Positions 32,095 through 43,026 are shown, counted from the stretch's first letter. The stretch: DNA of 64,000 bases from Erinaceus europaeus (GCF_950295315.1 NC_080176.1:33941006-34005005), one strand, 5' to 3'. The notes: generated by a model not told the origin, from the sequence alone. Program-made: numbers and translations.

Positions 32095-32298
32095 TTTATA
32101 TATTTTATTTCTTTATTGACTAGAGGCAGAAAAATTGAGAAGGAAAGGAGAGGTAGAGAGGGAGAGTCATAGTAACATCTCAGCACTTGTTTACCACTCA
32201 TAAAGCTTCTCCCCTATAAGTGGGGAACAGGGTCTTGAACCAGGGTTCTTGCATATTGTAACATGTGTACTCAACTGATGTGCTGCCACCTGGCCCCT
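32095..32298 (-). mobile_element. SINE-B
   Basis: 'atttctttattgactagagg', 'actcataaagcttctcccct', 'gtgctgccacctggcccct'. Confidence 0.88.
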
Positions 32299-32307
32299 AG
32301 AAGTTTT

Positions 32308-32508
32308 TTTTTTTTTCAGTGTTTTTGTTACCTTTACTTATTGGGTAGACACAGCCATAAACTGAGTAGAGAGAGAGAGAAAGAGACAGAGAGACACCTA
32401 CAGACCTGTTTTACCACTCTGCTTTTTCCCCTCTGTAGGTGGGGACCAGGGGCTTGAACTCAGGTCCTTTTGCACTGTAACATATGTGCTTACCCACTCC
32501 CTCCTAGA
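32308..32508 (-). mobile_element. SINE-B
   Basis: 'tacttattgggtagacacag', 'gtaggtggggaccaggggct', head end degraded ('cttacccactccctcc'). Confidence 0.85.
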
Positions 32509-32509
32509 A

Positions 32510-33104
32510 AATTATTTATTTTTAAGTTTATTCTGAGAGCTACTAATTTAGAGAACTAGTCAGAACACTACTGTGGCATATGGCAGTTAGTGTCAGGGTA
32601 CCACATATGTGAATCCTATGTTCTACCACTAGAGCAAGCTTCTGGGGGAGAATTTATTAATGTGTATTTCAGAACTCTCCTATTTTTGGATTCCCTATTG
32701 GAAATTGATTTGAGTACCATGAGTTCAAAGACTATTATGTTAGCATGAGAGAGGTCTTTAATGTCTTGACTAGGAGAAATGGTTAGTGAAACTTTTCAAG
32801 ATTTTTTCTTTGCCTGTTATTGAGATTGAAAATACAAAGTTTGCCATTCAGCTGGCATAGTTATTGGGTCAGGGATAAGGGAGAACAGATCAAAGATGGC
32901 TACCAGATTTCTGACTTGAGTAACTGAGCAAGTGCTAATTCTACTTCCTAAATACGGGAGATGAGTGGGAACTGGTGAGTTGGAGAAGAGTCAGGCGTTG
33001 ACTGTGAGATTCAAGATATCTGTGAGACACCCTAGTGGAAATGGAGATTATGCTGTTCAAAGGAAAAGTTCCTTTCAGAGAATAAATTCAGAAATGTTCG
33101 GTAG
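32510..33104. other. Unique sequence, no gene seen
   Basis: No recognised element apart from a weak SINE-like patch near 32540-32650. Confidence 0.45.
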
Positions 33105-33225
33105 ATGCCACAGTAGAACTCCAGACTGAGGGAACCTGGGCTCCCGAGTTTAGTCTCTAGCATTGCATATGTCAGGCTCTGCCCTGGTTCACTGTCTTGC
33201 TCTGGTGAAATTAAAGACACAACCC
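33105..33225 (+). mobile_element. SINE-D, diverged
   Basis: 'gccacagtagaactccagac' and 'gtttagtctctagcattgca' parallel the SINE-D head and B region; tail lost. Confidence 0.45.
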
Positions 33226-33769
33226 TAGGAAATAGAAATAGCATCTTTTTTCCTGAACTTGAAGACTTGTGTGAATTAAATATTTCAAAATAGTAGTCAA
33301 CCAGAATTGTCTAGCATTGAAGACTGATGGAGAATTTTACCTGAGAGGTGTTTTACTTGCCATATGGGTTTGCAACCTGTGAGCATTCTTGTCACAAGAG
33401 CTTTAATCAATACTCGAATACCCTCCCTGTTCTCCTGAGGTCCTGCTTGATCTGAATATACCATGGGCATATCCAGTTAAATGATAACGCTGATTTTTGA
33501 CATAGCTAGGTGTCTGAGATGGTTTAAGTCTTGCATCAAAAGTAATAATTTCCACAGGGCACATCACATTTGTTAAATTTCATCTTTCAGCATGTTATGA
33601 GAGAATTTATAATGAACAGAATCATCATTTTATTTCCATTTTTTTCTTATAGAAAATAAGGTCACCAAGTACTGTCTGCATATACTGGAGTATTAATGTG
33701 AGTTTGAAGTACCATTGAGTTAAAATAGCTGAATTCAAAGAAATCATATAGCCCTTTTTTTCTTTTGTG
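33226..33769. other. Unique sequence, no gene seen
   Basis: No recognised element. Confidence 0.5.
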
Positions 33770-33976
33770 TTACTTTTTTTAATTGATAGGATACAGAAAT
33801 TGAGACAGAAGGAGAGGGAGGTAGGGAGAGAAAGAGACATACCTCTAGCACTGTTTCGCTGCTTCACTGCTCAAGAAGCTTCCCCCACTACAAATGGGTA
33901 CCAGGAATTTGAATCTGGGCTCTAAGAGTACATGGAAACATTTGCATTCAGCTGGGTGTGTTACCACCTGGGCCAT
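33770..33976 (-). mobile_element. SINE-B, diverged
   Basis: 'ttttaattgataggatacag', 'tcaagaagcttcccccacta', 'gtgttaccacctgggcc'. Confidence 0.82.
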
Positions 33977-33999
33977 TTCATATAATTTTATCCATTCAT

Positions 34000-34362
34000 G
34001 GGGGCCAGGCAGTGGCACATCTGTTTAAGTGCTCATGTTACAGTATGCAAGAACCCAGGTTCAATTTGTCTGGGAGGTGGTGCAGTGGTAAGGCTTTGGA
34101 CTCTCAAGCATGAGATCTCGAATTCAGTCCCCACCAGCACATGTACCAGAGTGATGTCTGGTTATTTCTCTCTCTCCTATCATTTCTCATGAATAAATAA
34201 TATCTTTAACAAAAAAAAAAAAAAAAAACAGGTTCAAGCCCCTCATCCCCACCTGCATGTGAGTCAGTTCTGCAGGTGTCTCTCTGTCTCTCTTCTTCTC
34301 TATCTCCTCCTCCCATTTCAATTTCTCTGTCTCTACCCAATAATAAATAAAAATATTTTTAA
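34000..34362 (+). mobile_element. SINE-B interrupted by SINE-D
   Basis: Head at 34000-34064 ('gggccaggcagtggcacatc'), remainder at 34229-34362 (from 'ggttcaagcccctcatcccc' to an AATAAATAAA tail). The B-box sequence 'caggttcaa' is present at both edges of the inserted SINE-D (34056-34064 and 34229-34237). Confidence 0.88.
34065..34228 (+). mobile_element. SINE-D inserted in the B box of SINE-B
   Basis: 'gtctgggaggtggtgcagtg' head, 'gaattcagtccccaccagc' B region, CT body and an A18 tail, flanked by the 9-bp duplication described for the host SINE. Confidence 0.88.
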
Positions 34363-34604
34363 ATAATAATTTAAACCATTCATCAAGAGTGAGTCCTGAT
34401 CTGGTAAAGCAGTAGTTGCACAAGTGGATGTCACACCTCATAAGTGCTCAGGTGTAATGGCTGTGAATAGTTCCTTACTTATCCATAGTTCACCAGCTCA
34501 TGAGAACAACTCATCCATTTATAATGTCTAAATTCAGGAAACTGTACACATTTGATTGTGTGCCTTGTTGAATCCACCAATCCCTCACATTAAGTTTGAT
34601 GTTA

Positions 34605-34646
34605 TGGAGAGAGAGAGAGGGAGAGGGAGAGAGAGACAGAGAGAGG

Positions 34647-34678
<32 letters not shown>

Positions 34679-34679
34679 A
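34605..34679. repeat. (GA)n-rich simple repeat
   Basis: GAGAGA/GGGAGA units. Open frames across it on either strand (Arg/Glu or Ser/Leu rich) are artefacts. Confidence 0.92.
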
Positions 34680-34680
34680 A

Positions 34681-35614
34681 TTCCAAAGTAAAGTTGTCTC
34701 CTGAGAGAGGGAATTTCAACCCCAAATTGAAGCAATTTTCCAATGCATAGCATAAAAATAATATTGTTTAATTTTAGAAGATCTTTCAAAGGCCACATAA
34801 TGTCTGCTTCCAGTTTGCTGAAGGCTTAAAATAGATTCTGTGACTCATTTATTCCAGTTGAAGCCAACATTTAATACCTTTTAGAACTGTTTGACATATT
34901 GTGTTGTATCAGTGAATTCATGATAGCATGCTGTCAGAATAGATGCCGTTTTGTTATTTGAGTGTTAAACTTCTCAGAGGCTGCAGCTGTTTCCCTCCCC
35001 TGATTTAAGTTTAAAATAAAATTACCAAGGTGATGTATGCTCCCTGTGGAAAACTTAAATATTGTACAAATAGATAAAGTAACATGGGTTACTGTCCCTT
35101 TCTTGTACCAATTTCATTTTTTGCTTGGTTACCACTGCTAATCACATTTACTGTGCATTACTCTGAGGTTACAATTGTTTATCAAACATTTTCTCAGAAA
35201 TTAAATTTTATCTTGAAAATTTATAGAACCTATTTTTCTTTGAGAGCAAAATGTATTGGTTTTTATCATCCATGCCAAGATCTGATTTCTTACCCTCTGT
35301 GAATTGTAAATTTTTGTTTCTTTGTCTCTTGCATGTTGTTTACTGAAAAAGAATAGATATTATTTATTGCATGATCTGTTGGAAACTGATTTTTGTTAAC
35401 ATTTAATTGTGATATTAATCAATTCATGTTGCTTGGGCGTCATACCACTGGGGACGCTCCAGCTCACTAGCGGTCTGCAGTTCATCCAGTGGAGTGTGTG
35501 CAAGTGTGACTTTTCAAGCAGGCAATAGGAAATTCACAAAGTCAAAATGTGAACATAAGTCATCTAAGAACTTACTGAAATCTTAAGAATTCTTTCTAGA
35601 TTTTAGTTAGGATA
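34681..35614. other. Unique intron-like sequence, no gene seen
   Basis: No repeat recognised. A slightly GC-rich patch at 35430-35520 ('gcgtcataccactggggacg') has no long frame. Confidence 0.45.
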
Positions 35615-35715
35615 TTATTACCCAGACTCTGGTGCTTCCATGTGGTGCTGGGGTTTGAATGCAGGACCTTGTGCACAGTGAGGCATTCACTCTACTGGGC
35701 AAGCTACTTGCTACA
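35615..35715 (-). mobile_element. SINE fragment, E/D-like
   Basis: 'gtggtgctggggtttgaatgc', 'ggaccttgtgcacagtgagg' and 'ctactgggcaagctacttgc' have the reverse tRNA-like layout; the family is unclear. Confidence 0.5.
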
Positions 35716-35754
35716 GTAAACGTTTTATGAAATGGATTTGAAAAAAAGCAGATG

Positions 35755-35940
35755 TTGGTCTGGGCAGTGGTGCAGTGAATAAAGCATTCGACTCATGATG
35801 TCGTGAGTCTGATCCCCAACATCACATGTGACAGAGAGATGATCTGGTTTTCTCTCTCTCTTTTTTTCTCCTATCTCTTCCACTCTCTTTCCATCCCCGG
35901 TGTTAATATAAAAGATAAAGATACATATATTTTTTTAATA
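35755..35940 (+). mobile_element. SINE-D
   Basis: 'gtctgggcagtggtgcagtg', 'gagtctgatccccaacatc', CT body and A/T tail. Confidence 0.82.
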
Positions 35941-35983
35941 GCAGGTATTTTCAAATATCTGAGGAATTGGCAAATTGAAAAAA

Positions 35984-36290
35984 CAGAATACAGGAGCTGG
36001 TGACAGCCTACTTGGGAGAGTGCGCGCCAGGCCCTGTCCCCACCTAAATGGGGAGAGTCATGAGCAATCTGCCTCGTCCTCTTCCTTCCCTCCCAATCTC
36101 TAATAAGTAAATGAACAAACCATTAAAAAAGACATAATACAGGGGCTGGTGATGGCCTACTTGGGAGAGTGTGCACCAGCCCCTGTCCTCACCTAAAGCG
36201 GAGAATCACAAGCAATCTCCCTCTTCCTCTCCCTCTCCTCCCAATCTCTAATAAGTAAATGAACAAACCATTTAAAAAGACAGAATACAG
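35984..36290 (+). repeat. Tandem pair of a small tRNA-like SINE, unit about 149 bp
   Basis: Two copies of a short element ('gagctggtgacagcctactt' / 'gggctggtgatggcctactt' ... 'aatctctaataagtaaatga'), each preceded by 'ca[gt]aatacagg', with a third 'cagaatacagg' after the second. Spacing is 149 and 148 bases. Either a tandem duplication or two insertions at one site. Confidence 0.85.
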
Positions 36291-36732
36291 GTCCACAATT
36301 AGATTAGTTTTACTTGTTTCACCACTTTTCATTAAAAGATAACATTAAAGCTATTCTTTCATTCTTGCTAGGTTGCTATTTTTGTAACTATATATGTGTA
36401 TATCATTTTCAGTATCTCAAGAAATTAATTAATATTTGACTGATGAAAATGAATTTTTTAGTATTTGTTGGTACTTTAAACATTTTTATATAAGTTCTCA
36501 TAAATAGACATAAAATGAGGAGACACTTAATAAACATACACTTTAAGCTAATAATTATCTTAGTTACAGTGAATTATACTAGCATTCAGAAGTTACAGGT
36601 GTAAGCGGTATTATTAAATGCTGAGCCACTGCCCTTCTATTTAGAAATGTTTCACTTGTTCTTCTTTTGCCCTTCCCCATCTCAGGAATGTCAACATCGT
36701 TATATATCCAGTAGCCACCTAGGGTTCACTCT
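36291..36732. other. Unique sequence, no gene seen
   Basis: AT-rich, no recognised element. Confidence 0.5.
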
Positions 36733-36857
36733 AACTTTTTTTTTTTAACAGAACACTGCTCAGCTCTAGTTTATCGTGGGGCAGGAGATTGAACCTGAGA
36801 CTTTGGAGCCTCTGGCTTGAGAGTCTCTGCATAACCATTATGCTATCTGGCCCTACC
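36733..36857 (-). mobile_element. SINE-E
   Basis: T10 run, 'gaacactgctcagctctagt', 'cataaccattatgctatctg'. Confidence 0.88.
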
Positions 36858-36898
36858 CTAAACTATTTTCTTCATTCCATGCCTCTAACCTATTGTGT

Positions 36899-36947
36899 GG
36901 AAGGAAGGAAGGAAGGAAGGAAGGAAGGAAGGAAGGAAGGAAGGAAG
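36899..36947. repeat. (GGAA)12 microsatellite
   Basis: Perfect tetranucleotide run followed by degenerate GAAGGAA sequence to about 37000. Confidence 0.95.
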
Positions 36948-36989
36948 AAGGAAGAAAAGAAGGAAGGGGTGGAGGAGAAAAAATAGAAA

Positions 36990-37105
36990 GAAGAAAGGAA
37001 GGTTGCTCAACTCTGGCATTATGCAGTGCTGGGTATTGAACCTGTGACCTCTCACATGCCAGCCCTGTGTGCAGCTCCTGTACTGTCAGTGAGGCCCTGC
37101 TTCTC
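36990..37105 (-). mobile_element. SINE-E-like copy next to the GGAA repeat
   Basis: 'gttgctcaactctggcatta', 'gggtattgaacctgtgacct' and 'cctgtactgtcagtgagg' in reverse order. The purine run occupies the place of its body and tail. Confidence 0.5.
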
Positions 37106-37262
37106 TTTGCTCCTGTTCTGAATTCCTCACCGTGGCTTACAGTGTCCATATTATCTGTCTCTGGACTTCAGGTTGCCAAACTCATTCTGATACTAGGGTC
37201 TTTGCACTGATTTCTCTTGTCTTGATCCCAGGTTTCCATGGCTGGTTACCTCTTTGTGCCTC

Positions 37263-37265
<3 letters not shown>

Positions 37266-37315
<50 letters not shown>
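37266..37315. repeat. (CA)25 microsatellite
   Basis: Uninterrupted CA dinucleotides just left of the ERV LTR. Confidence 0.95.
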
Positions 37316-37316
<1 letters not shown>

Positions 37317-37365
37317 TTTGAATAGAGGCATAGACATAGAGAGAGGGTGAAGAAGATCACAGCAC

Positions 37366-37834
37366 TGTCGGGTTGCATCACAAGGGAGAGAGAAGAGACC
37401 AGGAACTTGTGGCAGAGTGGGAATACAAATCTTTATTCATGCGGGCGCCCCAGAATTGGGTGTGGGCACAGCAGTTCAGGCCATGTGGAGATAGCAAAAT
37501 GGCCACCTCCCACTATGTCCAACAGCCCTTCTCCAGGTCAGGTCGCGGAAGAGAAAAGAGCAAAGAGAGTGAAAGCGGAAATAGGAGAGGCTTTTATGGG
37601 AGGATTCTGGAAGTGGCAAGTCAGGACAGGATTGGATAGGAAAGGAGGTGGAGAGAGGCAAAAGGCATGTTGGGAAGGTAGAAGTGTCTTTAGCAACTGT
37701 TGCAATGGTTTTAACTGAATTAGCAATACCCTTAGGGGATAACGTGATGGATAACTGTAAATAATACTTGCATGGAAATATAGTGGTTTGTGGGCCCTGC
37801 CAATGTTCGACCACATCTCCACAATTTCTCAACA
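37366..37834 (-). mobile_element. 3' LTR of a class II endogenous retrovirus
   Basis: The minus strand begins 'tgttgagaaattgtggagat' and ends 'gatgcaacccgaca' (TG...CA). On minus it has 'cccataaaagcctctcct' (TATA region) and AATAAAG in R. It aligns along its whole length with the solo LTR at 62921-63388 (about 90% by eye). It is directly preceded (minus sense) by a polypurine tract, so it is a 3' LTR with internal sequence upstream rather than a solo copy. The 5' LTR is not in place. Confidence 0.88.
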
Positions 37835-37850
37835 CCTCCCCCTTTCCTTT
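37835..37850 (-). promoter_or_regulatory. Retroviral polypurine tract
   Basis: Minus strand 'aaaggaaagggggagg' immediately before the LTR's TG. This is the expected plus-strand primer for reverse transcription. Confidence 0.85.
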
Positions 37851-39353
37851 TATCTAATGGCCATAGTATAGGAAATTTAGAGTGCAGCAGGCTTAATGTT
37901 TTTTAAGGAATGCCAGGCTCCAGTGGGAAGATGTAGGATGTTTTTGTGGGGGAGGGAAGACTTACATAGCCACCAATCTTGTGAAATTATGTGTCCCCCC
38001 TTTTGCTCAACCCTTTCTGTAGAGAGAGAGACTTACCTGGAGGGACTCATCTCATAGGTTAAGTTCTGCCAGGCTCCACCATCTCCTCACAATATTTCTA
38101 CATCTTTCCGTTATCTTTCTTTCTAATTGTCACATTTAAATGGGTCAATGTCTGTAAAAGACTCCATCTCTGACAGAGGAATAGTAGTGTAGGGGTGAAC
38201 AGAAACCTTTTGGGCATAAACCTGAATGATATCATGCAGGCATTTTCAAAAGAATTGGAACAAGACAGGAAGGGACAAGTAGGAGAGCAGCAAGAGCCAG
38301 TGTGATGCCAAGGGGAGGCCTGGTGGGCAAAGGGGCATTTCCTGCCTCTGGGGGCATCTCCTGCCTCTGGGGGCAGGGACTAGTAACGAGGGGGGTTTTC
38401 TTGACTCTGGGGACAGGGCCTGCAGGCGAGGGGACATGGCTTATAGAGTCCCAAGACAGCAACCTGTAATGTCCATGGACTGCTGCAGTCAGTCTTTGAG
38501 AAACCCAGCAGTGTAAAGAGAAGCTGTTATAAGTGGTGTAAAGTATCCAAGAGGTGTACCAGCAAGTCCAATAGAAGTGTCAGTCCAATGCTGGTGACCA
38601 GGGGAAGAAATGCCAGGGGATGAAACACTGCACAACTATCTCAATAGGGAAGGTCAGCCACCGGAATTCTGCTTTTCTGTAGAGAGTGAGCTGGAAACAC
38701 CAAAACATGACAGGCAAAGCAGAAGCAGGAAGGGCAGACAGCAATGGGTGAGAGAGAGGCAGTAAGAAAGTTCTGTTCTTGGAGTCTGTGAATCAGGTTC
38801 TTCAGATCGTGTCAGGTCACATCATAGGTTTTGGGTGGTGCACTGTAGTCATGTCATCTTGTGGGCAATGGCAGAGGACAGGGGTCCAAATGGATTTCTG
38901 GGGATTCCTGTGAAAGAAACACAAACAAATCTGCTTTCCGTGGTTAGCAGGGCATCCAGTTTGAATTTGTATAGATATTAAAAGAGGTTTAATGTAGTTG
39001 GTGCCTTAGCCAACTGAATATTGGGGGGATGTATCCCCCTTTTTTTCTTTACTTAATTGGGCCTAGGGGTTTGGTGGGCTTTTTCAACAACTGTTTGTCT
39101 TTGGGGGTTGTTAGGGATGTCTGTAGCATGAGAGATGTTATAAAGGAAAAAAGTCTTTAAATTGTTGGCTGAAAAAGGCATGCCTATGGTGGCAAAAGGA
39201 GATACACCAGTGAAATGTAGAAAAATATGTGAATGTTGTTAATTTATGTAAGTTGTATATGTGGGAACTTCTTATTTAGCTTAATATCTTATCATATGAG
39301 CACATCCTTCTTCATGTGAAGGCTTTGACATAGTTGTAGTCAGTTACTTGTGA
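37851..39353 (-). mobile_element. ERV internal region, non-coding remains
   Basis: Sequence between the polypurine tract and a SINE. No env-like frame can be recognised. 38335-38374 carries a short tandem duplication ('catttcctgcctctggggg' / 'catctcctgcctctggggg'). The part at 38955-39200 is a diverged copy of integrase-coding sequence, so this provirus seems to have lost env and most of pol. Confidence 0.65.
38955..39200 (-). pseudogene. Second, more decayed integrase remnant
   Basis: Matches 40950-41225 in order ('gtttaatgtagttggtgcc', 'tatccccctttttttcttta', 'gtcttt..ttgttgg', 'ggcatgcctatggtggcaaa'), roughly 70% identical by eye, with a deletion of about 30 bases. Frames are broken. Its divergence from the other integrase copy implies a different, probably older, related provirus. 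Confidence 0.7.
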
Positions 39354-39369
39354 AGAAAAAAAACTTTTA

Positions 39370-39667
39370 AAATTTTTTTAAAAAAATATTTATTTTATTT
39401 ATTTATTCCCTTTTGTTGCCCTTGTTGTTTTATTGTTGTAGTTATTATTGTTGTTGTCATTGTTGGATAGGACAGAGAGAAATGGAGAGAGGAGGGGAAG
39501 ACAGAGAGGAGGAGAGAAAGATAGACACCTGCAGACCTGCTTCACCGCCTGTGAAGCTCTTCGACTCCCCTGCAGGTGGGGAGCCGGGGTTTGAACGGGG
39601 ATCCTTATGCCGGTCCTTGTGCTTTGCGCCACCTGCGCTTAACCCACTGCGCTACAGCCCAACTCCC
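39370..39667 (-). mobile_element. SINE-A, short form, recent
   Basis: Near-consensus reverse copy with perfect 16-bp direct repeats 'agaaaaaaaactttta' at 39354-39369 and 39668-39683. Confidence 0.95.
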
Positions 39668-39683
39668 AGAAAAAAAACTTTTA

Positions 39684-40620
39684 ACAAGTTACAAGTTTAC
39701 TATAATTGATAACTCGATGATTATAATTGGTTTAAGTATCTTTATAATTTTGTTTAAAGGTCATCTTATGTGGCCTTGTGTAGCAGTCTCTGTACAGCAG
39801 GATCTTCAAACCACATTTAGTTAAAATATATATTGATTTTTAAACTATTTTTACTTTGGACTTTAAACAAACTCAGGTTACTTAGAGAGTTAACACGTTA
39901 GTGACAATGTTTTCTTTTTTTTTTTTTTTTTTGAAGATTTACAATGTCAGATTGATGCCAGATTTGTTGTGGATTAATTTCCACAAGATTAGTTTACAGG
40001 GCACTTTTGGGGGCCCTCCAAAAATGTCCTGTATAGAGAATTTGTATTTTAATTGTGGGGATTAATTGTCACATTAAATATTTAGACTTTACCTTAAATA
40101 CTCAGTTACTTTAGCAAATTAATTTTACCTTTTTAAGAATCATGTTGACTCCTTCTTTTAACTCTGCCTGATAAGAATGTAGCTTCAAAGTTACACTTTT
40201 AACCATTAAATTAATGTTTACCAAACTTGAAACACACACACAAACATGTAGTTTATAACACACAGGAGAAAAACTTTTGTTACAAAAACATATCATTTCA
40301 AACACGAATTTAGATCTGTACTCTTAGTTGAACCATCTTTACTCAAATAGTTTAAGACTAAATGTTTCACATTTATACCAAGACATAAAAAAAAATCAAA
40401 AGAGGAGAAAAACAATTTTTTGACTGTTTCTGGACATCTCCAGAAAACATGGATGCGTCCATCATTTTTATATAAAGTCAATTTAGTTTCAGAGTACTCT
40501 GAGCAAAATGGGTCATACAAAAAAATTTGGTCATTCAACTCACTCAAAAAAATTTTTTTTGTCATTCAACTCACTTTCTCACAAAACACAACTGGCCAGT
40601 CATAGCATAAGATATTCAGA
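39684..40620. other. AT-rich sequence between ERV parts, no gene seen
   Basis: Includes a T18 run near 39910 and a repeated 'gtcattcaactcact' (40530 and 40561). It may be decayed ERV 3' sequence; nothing can be read as env. Confidence 0.4.
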
Positions 40621-40679
40621 GAAGGGGTGGGGGAGAGGGCTCTGTGAACCAGAATTTTCAGATTCCACCATGTCATATT

Positions 40680-41480
40680 ATAGGTCCTGGGGTGCGTCCT
40701 GCAACCAGTCGTCTTGCAGTGTTTCTTGTTCCTCAGGGATAGCAGTGCCATCATGTGGGTATTGCCGGACATGGCGGGCAGGAAACCAGACAGGTTTTGA
40801 GTAATTCTGCCGAAAAACACATGCAAAACCCTCCCATGGTCAATAGGGGGTCTGGCCCTTTCCATATTTTATCGAGGGGGTCTTTCCATTTGACCTTAAT
40901 AGCTGGAAGGGTGGATGGTGTTTGCCAATGAAGAATAATAGGAGATTGGTTCGAGTTTTTGTAAATAGTAAAGAGATTTAATGTAGTTAAGGCTTTTACC
41001 AGGTGAATATTATAGGGTATATTCCCCCTTTTTCTTTATTTAATTGCGCTTTAAGGGTTTGATGGGCCCTCTCGACAATGCCTTGTCCCTGTGGATTATA
41101 GGGATTGCCTGTAGTATGAGTATTGTTCCAGAGGGAACAAGAATCTTTAAATTGTTTGCTGGTAAATGTAGACCCATTGTCAGTTTTAATTTGAAGAGGT
41201 ATGCCCATTAAAGCAAAACAGGAGAGCTTATGGCTTATAAGATTTTTTAAGCTTTCTCCCATCTGAGCTGTCACCCACATAAATTTAGAAAAGGTATCAA
41301 TTGAGACAAACACATATTTTTGTTTGCCAAAGTTGGGTATGTGGGTGACATCAATTTGCCAAAGAACATTGGCTTTTAAACCTCGGGGGTTAACTCCAAG
41401 AGTTTGAACAGCAATTGTCTTGATTAGACCTGCACAGGAGGAACATGTAGCAAGAATACGTTTCAACTTTGCCAGAGGAA
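40680..41480 (-). pseudogene. ERV integrase
   Basis: Integrase joins retroviral DNA to the host chromosome. The open part at 40996-41466 (156 codons) contains the zinc-finger end 'CSSC', then the catalytic triad in correct spacing: D39 (in 'DVTHIP'), D96 (in 'TDNG') and E132 (in 'VERAH'), D-to-E distance 36. Downstream, past a frame break, 40680-40950 still encodes the C-terminal Trp/Gly/Pro-rich DNA-binding part in another frame. Disabled by frameshifts. Described only; old endogenous copy. Confidence 0.88.
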
Positions 41481-41499
41481 CATCAGGAAATCAAGCTTG

Positions 41500-42190
41500 A
41501 AGTCCTTTAAGATTAACATGGGTTAGGGAATGAAAATCAGCAGGATTAGAGACAGAGGATAGGAGAATTCCTGTGGAGGCAAGGCAGTCAGCCGCAGCAT
41601 TCCCTTTAGACAGGGGACCAGGAAGAGGGCTGTGGGAACGAAGGTGTTGAACATACAGTGGTTGGGTTCAAGAACAGAGCATAGAGGCAATTTGAATTAA
41701 GAGAGGAGAAAGTGGGTTGTAATCAATTCTCACATAAGAACAAGCAATCCATGGAAATAAGTTAACAGTATATAGACTGTCAGAAAAAAGGTTGAAGGCT
41801 TCTGGTACAGCTTTTAATGCAAGGAAAACAGCATAAAGTTCTTTGTACTGAGGGGAGTTATCACGAAGCTCAATAAAGGGAGATTTGGGGTATTGCTTTT
41901 CTGGATAATATATAAGGGCAGCAGCTCCCTTTTTTCCACCATCAGTGAAGATTGTAGGAGAAGAGTGGATGGGATCTTGAATAAAAGTTTAGGTACTAGT
42001 AGAGGCAAAAGAGGTAAAGAAGTAATCAATTTATCAGAAGCAAAATGATTATCTAATTGTCCTGGAAAGCCCATTAAACTATGGCAAAATGAGAATGGTG
42101 GTGTATGAGCCACTCTGTATCTGTGGGAGAAAATGGAAGAATAATTGAATCCGGTTCCCTTCCTACGACATATATCAATCTATTTCTTCC
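41500..42190 (-). pseudogene. ERV RNase H region, broken
   Basis: Lies between connection and integrase as in class II pol. Frames of about 100 codons (for example 41814-42113) are offset from one another. Assigned mainly by position, with few conserved residues readable. Confidence 0.55.
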
Positions 42191-42468
42191 TTATCGAACC
42201 ATGAATTCTAAGGCATCAATCTCAGTAAGAAGTCTTGGAGATCCCCCTACTGGTCTATGAAGCCATTCAAGAATGCCATACTTTTGCCACAGTGCCCCAA
42301 CTACCGTGGGGGTGGAGTTAAAGATTAGAAGATCTACCAGAGAGGAGGGGGAGAACTGAACGAGGTGCATGTCCTGGAGAGCTTGGTTAACCCTTTCCAG
42401 TGTCAAGGAGGCTTCACAGGATAATATACGCTTTGAGGAAGGATGTTGGTTTCCTTTTAACAGATCAA
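42191..42468 (-). pseudogene. ERV RT thumb/connection part
   Basis: Continues the RT frame beyond the inserted LTR ('DLLKGNQHPSS' is the first readable motif), ending at 42191. It carries 'LWQKYGILEWLH', typical of the connection region of class II pol. Confidence 0.75.
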
Positions 42469-43026
42469 TGTTAGTGAGCAAAATCAAACCACCATCCACT
42501 GCAAGGAAGCAAAAGATGTTTATTCACGAATTCGAATCCGGGCCGAGAGGTGACTGACAGCAGTCCACCAGCTCGACCCTGAACAAGCCTCAAACCACAC
42601 AATTTATAGGAGTACATTCTGGGTGGGGAATATGCAAAACTAGAATTCTATCACACACTCAATAGCATTTTACAGAAAACACAGGATCCAATCATTTCAG
42701 ACATTATCATACCCTAAGCAGCCTATAAGAATTGTCTAATTTCAAGCCTTTATTCAAAATAGGGTCACCACACTTTCTCGTTGTCAGCCAAGACCACCTG
42801 GCTATCAGCTCCCTTGACCTTGAGCAAGTGGTTGGGTTTCAAGGACTTGGTTAGGCTAGCTATTCTCTTTAAGACAAACAACAGGTGGCTTACATCTTGG
42901 TGTGTGGGTTTTGTCTAGCCCCCCTTTTTTTACAGGACTTTTCAACTGCAGGCAGAAAAGCAACTATACTTATAACTTATGCTTAAAACTTTACTTAAAG
43001 CAATTCTAGAATTACTGCTTCTAACA
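42469..43026 (-). mobile_element. Solo LTR of another ERV family, inserted in pol
   Basis: 558 bp with perfectly inverted ends TGTTAG...CTAACA. The AATAAA on the minus strand (42519-42524 region) sets its orientation. Five-base flanks on minus are 'ttaat' and 'ttgat' (one mismatch), consistent with a 5-bp target duplication in the RT-coding sequence. Unrelated to the LTRs at 37366 and 62921. Confidence 0.85.

Noticed and set aside
36899..36947. Regularly spaced repeats as a CRISPR-like array
   Set aside because: Simple GGAA microsatellite; no spacers, and the window is mammalian.
37141..37350. Frames rich in His-Thr or Cys-Val repeats
   Set aside because: They are translations of the (CA)25 microsatellite; the same applies to the run at 30669.
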